Assembly: GCA_029945375.1 (NCBI GenBank) | Contig: CM057063.1 | Coordinates: 1 to 64,000 of the forward strand | DNA: 64,000 nt | Origin: Agaricus subrufescens | Lineage: Eukaryota > Basidiomycota > Agaricomycetes > Agaricales > Agaricaceae | Direction of reading: 5' to 3' | Part shown: piece after piece, positions 57,801 to 64,000 of the stretch | How the letters are laid out: each line of letters opens with the position of its first letter | Position numbering within the stretch: position 1 is the first letter of the stretch | The notes under the pieces: model-generated | Databases searched by the model: none | Told to the model about the DNA's origin: nothing | The model's input: the letters and a program-made list of their open reading frames with translations, nothing else | Position numbers and translations under genes: made by a program

Positions 57801-58454
57801 AAATATCACTTCTTTTTCCTTTTTGCACTCTGCCTCTGCCAGTTTTGATGAAATAGTCTGAAATGCCCTTTGGTCGATTTCAGTTATCCATTGGTTTGCG
57901 TTTATTAGTAGGATTTTCTCTCCTTCCACAAATGCCTGCCTTTGTTCAACTACATCTTCAGGTTCTTCTCCAAAATAGAACATTTTACATTCCTTCTCAC
58001 ATCGGTCAAGTTTTATTCTCGTTCTTGTCCAATCTATTGTTGGGTTGTGTTTGACCAACCAGTCATAACCCAGGAATAGATCAGCCTTCCCTAAGTCTGT
58101 TACTGCCAGTTGGATTATTTCCTCATGATCATCAATCATCATGCGTACTTCTACATAATCTGTGATCTGTCCCATTTTGTTCAGGGTCCCATCCGCATTG
58201 AAGCAATTGATTGGTTGTGGGTACTTCACCGTGTTAATGCCTGTTTCTTCAATAAACCTTTTTCCTATGCATGAACTTGTACATCCTGTATCTATCAATG
58301 CCTGTACATAATATGCCTTTTCAGTATCAACTGTCTTAATTACTACTGATATGTTCATTTGTCTTGAGCCATTTTTTCTAATTAAGAGTCCATTTTTTAC
58401 AAAGTTTAATGATCGGGCACCCATAATCACAGCAGTTTCATGTATATTTACCAA
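54828..58454 (-). pseudogene. pol: pol of element 2: protease, RT, RNase H, integrase, chromodomain
   Basis: In order on the minus strand: aspartic protease (DTG near 58290), and reverse transcriptase with [10 protein letters not shown] near 57530-57560 and a catalytic YMDD near 57215. RNase H follows (VDAS near 56775, DHKNLEYF near 56550-56573), then integrase with the HHCC zinc site (near 56040-56150), the catalytic core (ITIDIIG, SDRGPQF, TERVNQE) and a C-terminal chromodomain (IKWRG, STWE near 54970-55020). In-frame TGA codons sit at 57717-57719, 57522-57524, 56574-56576 and 56298-56300. The surrounding sequence is otherwise in one frame. The stop at 56574 replaces a Trp expected before TDHKNL, and those at 57522 and 57717 replace likely Arg codons. 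Confidence 0.93.
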
Positions 58455-58504
58455 ACTGTTTATATCTACTGTGGAATTGATAATACTAGCCGGTAAGTTG
58501 GCGC

Positions 58505-59652
58505 TTACTCCCGGCTTTTCTGAAAACCCAAGATCTGGCTACGATAATAACTACCTAATTCAGAATCAGTCATACTACTAATGTCTATATCATCCTTCTT
58601 TTCAGTATCTACTTTCCTAGTGAAGTATTCTCTTCGTTTTCTTGGTTCCTTACAATCACGGCTAATGTGACCCTTTTGGTTACAATTGAAACAGATTCCT
58701 TCACGTTTCATTCTATTGAACTCCTCCTGTTTTACCTTTTGTTCCACAGTAGGTTCTTCCTTTTTTGTGTTGTATATTCCATTGGCTGAGGCCATTGCTG
58801 GTGAAGGGGTTGCCATGCCTTGTTTTGGTCTAACTTGGAATGTCTTCCTTTCCCTGGTTCCATACATTTGGTCTGTGAATCTCTTAGATCTTTCAAAATC
58901 AACTGCCTTCATGTACCAGGTTTCAAGGGAGTCTGTGTCTTTTAACCCTCCTATCTCCATCAATTTTCTGCCAAGTGCTGGGTGAAGTCCTGTTTGGAAT
59001 AGTCCAACCAATGCCACTTCATTATATTTAGTGAGATGTCGCCATGCATTGAACTCAATCCAGTATTCTTCAATCATTTTGTCTCCTTGCCTTATGTTCT
59101 GCAGTCTCTCAATTGCATTTGCTTGTGTTTCTTTTGTGACAAAGAAATGTTCCATGATTGTAATCATCTCCTCCCAATTTGCAAATGGTGGTTTGTGAAT
59201 AAAGTTTGCTGCAATGTATGTCGCAGTGATGGCATCTTCTGTGACATTTTCCAGATGTGCATTATATTCAATTTGGAAGTCCACCATAGATATGATGGCA
59301 TCATCTGCCCATTTCTGAGATTGTCTTTTCCCTTTTTGATTTTGCTCAAGGCAACTCTGATTCTGGTAAATCTATTCCTGATTTTGTTATCCAGAAAGTA
59401 CATGGTCATTCTTCGACACCATGCACTAACCTGGTCTGGGTCTCCTTCAAAATCTTCAGGAGCTTGTGTAAGCATCCTTTCCTTGGGCCTTGGTTCTATT
59501 TCCCTTTTTGTTGCCATGACAAATCCACTGATTGCATTTGCAACATTTTGTCTTTGTTCATCAGTGAAGTTGCTCCAACAATTGAATGCTGCAGTGCTAA
59601 AAACTCCAAGGAGAGCTGTGATGAACATGAGAATAATATTTGTGGGAATCAT
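58505..59652 (-). pseudogene. gag: gag of element 2, frameshifted
   Basis: The first part (59652 down to about 59335) and second part (about 59330 to 58505) encode one Gag protein in two frames. The break lies in a run of A in GGAAAAGAC, where one missing A would explain the shift. The capsid-like region includes EDFEGDPDQVSAWCRR and WADDAIISMVDFQIEYNAHLE. A classical zinc knuckle, CFNCNQKGHISRDC, is near 58650-58695. The tail is acidic. The longer open frame reaching 59703 starts at a non-ATG codon. Confidence 0.88.
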
Positions 59653-60216
59653 TTTGATGAGTGAGGGAGGTGTTGTCCTGTCACTCAGTTTTGTTTCCTT
59701 CAAAATCTGTTCGGATCAAACCTTTCCGACACAGATATGTAGACTACTAAAATTTTGGGAATTCGGATAAAAGAAACTCCTACAGTTTTTGGAGTGTGAA
59801 GGGATCGACTACTGCCCTAAGATAATGTTTTCCACGAAATAGCCACAACGGGGTGGACCTATACTAGCAAAACCTCCTTAAGGGGTGGGTTTTCGTTCCT
59901 GGCTTGTACCACCGTGACAATGCACGTGCAGCCTGGGAGACTATGAAGTTACAAAGTTCTACTACAGGGGATATAACGAGCACCACTCAATCTGGAAGTT
60001 TTCGACTTCCGTAATAGTCTGAGTCAAACTACTACGGTCCCCGTCTCACGTTTTTACTGTGAGCTAGAATGACCCGAAATCATGGAACAGTGACTACGGT
60101 ATGCCGCTTAACCCTACGGACCAGGTTTGGGTGGCAGTCGCGACGACGTGCAGGGAGTAGAGTACGATGAGAGAGTAAGAGGAAATATGTGGAGTGTTGA
60201 GGGAAGAGGTTTGGGA

Positions 60217-60227
60217 AACTTCGAGCT
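60217..60227 (-). promoter_or_regulatory. Putative self-priming primer-binding site, element 2
   Basis: On the minus strand AGCTCGAAGTT starts two bases after the 5' LTR. It is the reverse complement of AACTTCGAGCT inside the LTR (60281-60291), whose first base is 34 nt downstream of the TATA box. No tRNA-complementary site is seen. Confidence 0.7.
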
Positions 60228-60229
60228 TA

Positions 60230-60456
60230 TGTTAGGATTGTCACGCAATTCTGTGTTAGAATCTACGCAATGTATTAACCAGCTCGAAGTTAGCCTTACA
60301 AGTATTCTACTCGAGTTCTTATATACTAAATCATGGCTGTGCAATAATACAGGATGCTACGGAACACATACCATGGAATGCTATACATGTGTTTCTAAGT
60401 ATAGAATAAAGTCGTAGCTGTGCAGTACTGCTTAGAGAAAATAATATGTTGTTACA
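60230..60456 (-). repeat. 5' LTR of element 2
   Basis: 227 bp with the same ends as 54591-54827. The TATA box TATATAAG is at 60325-60318 on the minus strand. Confidence 0.93.
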
Positions 60457-60461
60457 GAAGT

Positions 60462-61123
60462 ATGGTGCAGTCTCACGCATTTCGGGCTCAGTGCACAGCC
60501 TGAAAACTGCTTCATCTCACGAACAATACTTAACCATGATCCAGGCAATGCTACTCAAATCCTGGCATTTACCCGCGCGAGGTTTATTAATATTCGAGAC
60601 TAAGGGTGGTGGCTGACCCTGGATCGGCCTGAATTTTCCGGAATATTTTTGAGGACTGCCCAACAGTTCTGTAGACTGGTACGTCGTCAACAGTACAAGG
60701 AACTGAGCTGAGTACAATCACGAAAATTGATCGTAGGTTGTTTGCCTATGAGTTAGGAACTTGAAGCACCTATCCGTTTAGCCTTTTCACATGCTAGGAT
60801 AGAACTAGCAATGATCGAAGAAACTCGCTTCCTTACTCACCCTAAAGACTTCCGTGCTAACTCCTGCCCGGGAAGAGGGATTATTTTTATGGGTTAGCCC
60901 CGGTCGTAAATGGCAGTGCCCGTGTCGTATCAATCAAACCCTGGGGTGATGCCAGAAGGTAGTATAAGAACACACGCTAGCCTGACGGCGCCTCAACCTG
61001 TACACGTTTTGGAAAAATTTTCCCCCTCGATCGTGTTATCCTGTTTACTGCTCCTCCGCATATACCTACCTCACCCCCTACACTCGTTTAACTCACACTC
61101 CTTATCTCTCGACCTTCCCAAGA
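60462..61123. other. Promoter region of the lectin gene
   Basis: No coding sequence is supported. A TATAAG-like site at 60962-60967 and pyrimidine-rich DNA near 61020-61115 precede the ATG at 61124. Confidence 0.4.
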
Positions 61124-62905
61124 ATGCAGCACTCTTTTACGCGTAAAATTGTACTTGCTACCCTGTTGGGTGCTTTCGGTGTTTTGGCGCAACAGCCTGA
61201 TGTTCCTACGTCTGTATCGCTTATTAGACTCTGGACGCGTTTCTGATGAATGAATCAGATATATTGGTGAACTTGTTATTTCTAACATCCTCGATAATGG
61301 TGCGTGACCCCGCGTACGCTTATATCGTGAATCAAACTGAATGTTGATATTCTCTTTCTTCAGGCAAATGCATGACTGCCGCGTCCAACTCCGACGGCGC
61401 AGCTGTGACTCTTCAAGGGTGTACTGGCGCTCCCTCGCAGAAATGGATTTTCCAGGGCGGAAGTGTCAAAGTCTACGGAAACAAATGTTTAGATGTTTCT
61501 AGTGGTGTTGATGCCAATGGGACGAAAATGCAGATCTGGACTTGCGCGGATAACAAGAATCAACAGTGGTCTTACGATGTCGTGAGTCACTCAGCTACTG
61601 ATTATTTTTGACGCGATGAATAGAGTTCTTTTTCAGTGGAGCAAGCGTTTGACTTGGAAAGGTCACAATAAGTGTCTAGATCTTTCTGCTGGTAGCACTG
61701 CAGATGGAAACCGAGTAAGTTCTTTGCGTTATGCTTTCAACTCCTCGCAATCTGATAGACGTACTTGGTTCCTTCAGTTACAAATCTGGGACTGTGTCTG
61801 GAACCCCAACCAATTTTGGAATACGGGATACTTGTCTAAAAGCCTCCCTCAAACTAGTCAAGCAGAGCAATACGGCATTAACAACTGTGGGACAGGTTCG
61901 GATCAGAATTCCAAATGTCAAACCGCTTGGCTCAAGTACGTTAATGGAGAGTTCATTCAATTCCATTTCATATAAAATTATCTTCATATAGTTCTGCCGA
62001 CGACTTTTGTCTTTGGGCCCCGCGTGAGTCCCCATCGACAAAGTTTTTAAGTTAATATCTGAACTCCTCCCGTTTAGCTACTAAGGGCGCTATCGGAGAA
62101 ACGGAACGCTACGAAGTCGCTTGGTGTACTAAATCCGGCAGAGGTACTCGTGTCATTCCAAACGGTACACTCAAAGGCGTCCATTTTGTCAAGACACCCG
62201 ATTACGTCCAAATAACCGGTCAAGGTGATTTCACGAAGATCAATATCCCGGCCGGCGACGCTGGAGGTGAACTTGATAACCGCGGTGCTGACGCCAGGGG
62301 TAACCCCAGTACGTTAGCTCCTTTCCCATGTTTCATTTGGCCTTTGAAAGTTGAGTTACGGCTTTGATAGTTGGCGGGCTGGTCTATGCTGACGCATTTG
62401 GTCAACCGCAACAATTCCACGAATGGACCAATTTCATGTCGGATAAGGAATTTTGCTTCCGTGCTTGTCATGGGCCTAGAGCAATGGAACTTTGCAACCA
62501 TGTATTTGATGAAATGGGATGCTACTGGGTACGTCGGATGCTTACCTTCCATAAATGAATTGAAATTTGACATCAATCATTTAGAATATGCCGGCCAACT
62601 ACGACCCGGGTTTCGAAAATTGCGAAGGCGTTGATGCGTGAGTTGCTCCCGTCTATCCATGGTATCAATACTCTGCTTAACATGTCCGATCATCTAGTGA
62701 ACCAATGGGTGTCTACAATGTCAACGGTCAGCTTAGTACATACACCCAAGGTCACAAACCCACACCCCCACCCCACCCTGCTCCCTCATCTTCAAACTGT
62801 CAAGCCTTACCCACTGTTTCATCTTCCCCTGTTCAAGCCCGCCGTTCCCTCGATAAGAAATTTGCTCCCAAGTTCCCCGAGTACACCCCTGCACCAGCTG
62901 TCTAA
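61124..62905 (+). CDS. Secreted QxW (ricin-B type) lectin fused to a cysteine-rich domain
   Basis: Ten exons, 61124-61209, 61259-61299, 61364-61581, 61637-61714, 61778-61935, 61992-62023, 62078-62308, 62371-62528, 62585-62637 and 62698-62905, give 420 residues. A signal peptide (about residues 1-22, FTRKIVLATLLGAFGVLAQ) is followed by a ricin-B beta-trefoil with QKW, QQW and QFW triplets (about residues 60-165). A second module with conserved Cys (CLWAPP, VAWCTKSGRGTR, YVQITGQGDFTKI, FCFRAC, LCNHVFDEMGC) runs to about residue 350. A Pro/Ser-rich tail, probably O-glycosylated, ends the protein. The second module occurs in other Agaricomycete and plant-pathogen secreted proteins; its activity is not known to me. 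It should be secreted and bind glycans. Confidence 0.88.
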
Positions 62906-63459
62906 CTTCCTTCATAACATAGTGGACTAATGATTTATTGGTTGATTGGTTGATTGCTTTCTGGGTTTTGTATTCGGTTTCTATGGTTAATAGAGTGATC
63001 TTGTCATAACGCCTCTTCTACAATACCTATTATTGGTGACCACCAACACGATCAGTGTGGACCGGTGGCTTGTTTCGCAGCGTTCCAGAATTTGTTCTAG
63101 ATAATATATTTTGCTACAGGATAATAAGTACAAGTGAAATCGAAAACAGAACACTTAGCAAGAAAAGATGCTCGAGTATAGCTACAAGATGTCCATGCAA
63201 AGGTGATAAATGAGAAAGGAGATGCAATGATAAACTGAGAGAAAAAGTGGCGGCCATGGAGAAGAGAAAAAGAACTTGGTAAATGAAGTAATGAGGAACA
63301 AATACCCAGAATCGAGCAAGGCTTGGTTTGAGAGATGCGGGAAACAGATGAAGGGTAGAGGCTGGAAGAAGAATAGGAAAGTGCGAGTGAGTAATGAAGA
63401 GACCAGAAATAAAGTGTTCGGGAACCCTTGACGACGGAACACAACAAATGTCAGCGTCG
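62906..63459. other. Convergent 3' region
   Basis: This is the space between the ends of two convergent genes; nothing else is seen apart from a short TTGGTTGATTGGTTGATTG repeat near 62938-62956. Confidence 0.5.
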
Positions 63460-64000
63460 TCAAGCCATGACGGAGATCATGGCATGAAATGATTTAGGGG
63501 CGGCCTTGAAATGCAAAACAAAGTCGCATTGGGGGCCTGTCTCCGGGCTATGAGGGTACCTTGTGCATTTTTCGACAGTCTTCCACTTCTGGCCAATAAG
63601 CGCTAATGCTTCTTCACCATTTTGTGCCCTTCCACTCTCAACTAACCAACATCCGATGACCATCCCTGTTCTTCCAACACCACCCCGACAATGGACAGCG
63701 GTGACTCGACCACGTCTCTCATTGTCTTTGAGTACTTCCATGACCGAATACATATATTCGGTTGACTTGGGTAAACATCGGTCAGGAATGGGGAATCGGT
63801 GAAATTCGATTGTATCTGTGTCGATTCCTAGAATCTTTGCACGAGAAGTGAGGACGTCGCCACAATAGGGTTTCAGTTCACCACACTCCGTGAGGTCAAT
63901 AAAGGTTCGAACACCTGCTTGCAGTAATGCATCAAGCTTGGGTTTGTTTGGATTCGCTGGCGTCCAAGGGTATTCGCAAGCAACGAGCAGTGGAGTAGCC
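63460..64000 (-). CDS. Protein tyrosine/dual-specificity phosphatase, 5' end outside window
   Basis: An open frame runs from the window edge (frame starting at 63999) to the stop at 63460, giving about 180 residues of the C-terminal part. The active-site loop HCRGGVGRTG is near 63660-63692, with the catalytic Cys followed by the invariant Arg. Upstream sequence has the TFIDLTE strand and the FPIPD segment with the general-acid Asp of Cys-based phosphatases. The class resembles small fungal dual-specificity or CDC14-like enzymes rather than large receptor types. Substrate cannot be predicted. There is no intron in the visible part. Confidence 0.85.
   Translation of the reverse strand, partial: ATPLLVACEYPWTPANPNKPKLDALLQAGVRTFIDLTECGELKPYCGDVLTSRAKILGIDTDTIEFHRFPIPDRCLPKSTEYMYSVMEVLKDNERRGRVTAVHCRGGVGRTGMVIGCWLVESGRAQNGEEALALIGQKWKTVEKCTRYPHSPETGPQCDFVLHFKAAPKSFHAMISVMA

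Larger units (their letters stand above)
54586..60461 (-). mobile_element. Ty3/gypsy chromovirus (element 2), nearly full length
   Basis: The element is on the minus strand: 5' LTR at 60230-60456, gag 59652-58505, protease to integrase from about 58454 to 54828, and 3' LTR at 54591-54827. It is flanked by the perfect 5-bp duplication GAAGT (54586-54590 and 60457-60461). The two LTRs differ by a 10-bp indel and about three substitutions, so the insertion is not brand new. Gag and pol carry a frameshift and at least four in-frame stops, so it is inactive. Its sequence differs throughout from element 1, so the two belong to distinct chromovirus families. Confidence 0.95.

Overview
The window is nuclear DNA of a filamentous basidiomycete, most likely a mushroom-forming Agaricomycete. 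The evidence is dense multi-exon genes with mostly 45-60 bp GT-AG introns, families common in that class (expanded BTB, C2H2 and small secreted or lectin-like proteins, a GH79 glycosidase, a QxW lectin, a protein with the AQNFEINGG-type N-terminus), and Ty3/gypsy chromodomain retrotransposons. No rRNA, tRNA or CRISPR array was seen. Exon borders were read by eye from splice consensus, phase and protein continuity, not from transcripts.

Layout. 1-7693: a Ty3/gypsy chromovirus whose gag and front half of pol (150-5978) are inverted relative to the back half of pol (5980-7071). A 5-bp duplication of pol sequence lies at the breakpoints and an inverted LTR at one of them, the structure expected from autointegration. 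7760-9251: 3' exons of an unknown gene whose 5' part is cut off by that element. 9252-11570: gene-poor, with a MITE-like repeat. 11571-16497: BTB protein, C2H2 zinc-finger gene (minus) with a finger fragment behind it, and a small dsRNA-binding protein. 17426-22349: a GQQPY-repeat protein, a serine-rich unknown protein and the RNase P/MRP subunit Pop4/Rpp29. 25852-32382: urate oxidase with unusually long introns, a G-rich block and a C2H2 plus Zn2Cys6 transcription factor. 36753-42225: GH79 glycosidase and a formamidase in about 25 exons. 44570-50510: a tandem family of three beta-trefoil-like small proteins (two intact, one decayed) enclosing a pseudogene. 50720-53154: TPR protein. 54586-60461: a second, nearly full-length chromovirus with a perfect 5-bp target duplication and several stop codons. 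61124-62905: secreted QxW lectin fusion. 63460-64000: 5'-truncated protein tyrosine/dual-specificity phosphatase.

Urate oxidase (purine breakdown) and formamidase (ammonia from formamide) are both nitrogen-scavenging enzymes and lie about 10 kb apart, but they do not form an evident cluster. The most distinctive observations are the autointegration footprint at the left end and the fact that both unrelated retroelements carry a Tf1-like self-priming signature: an 11-12 nt primer site just inside the 5' LTR, complementary to an LTR segment starting exactly 34 nt downstream of the TATA box.
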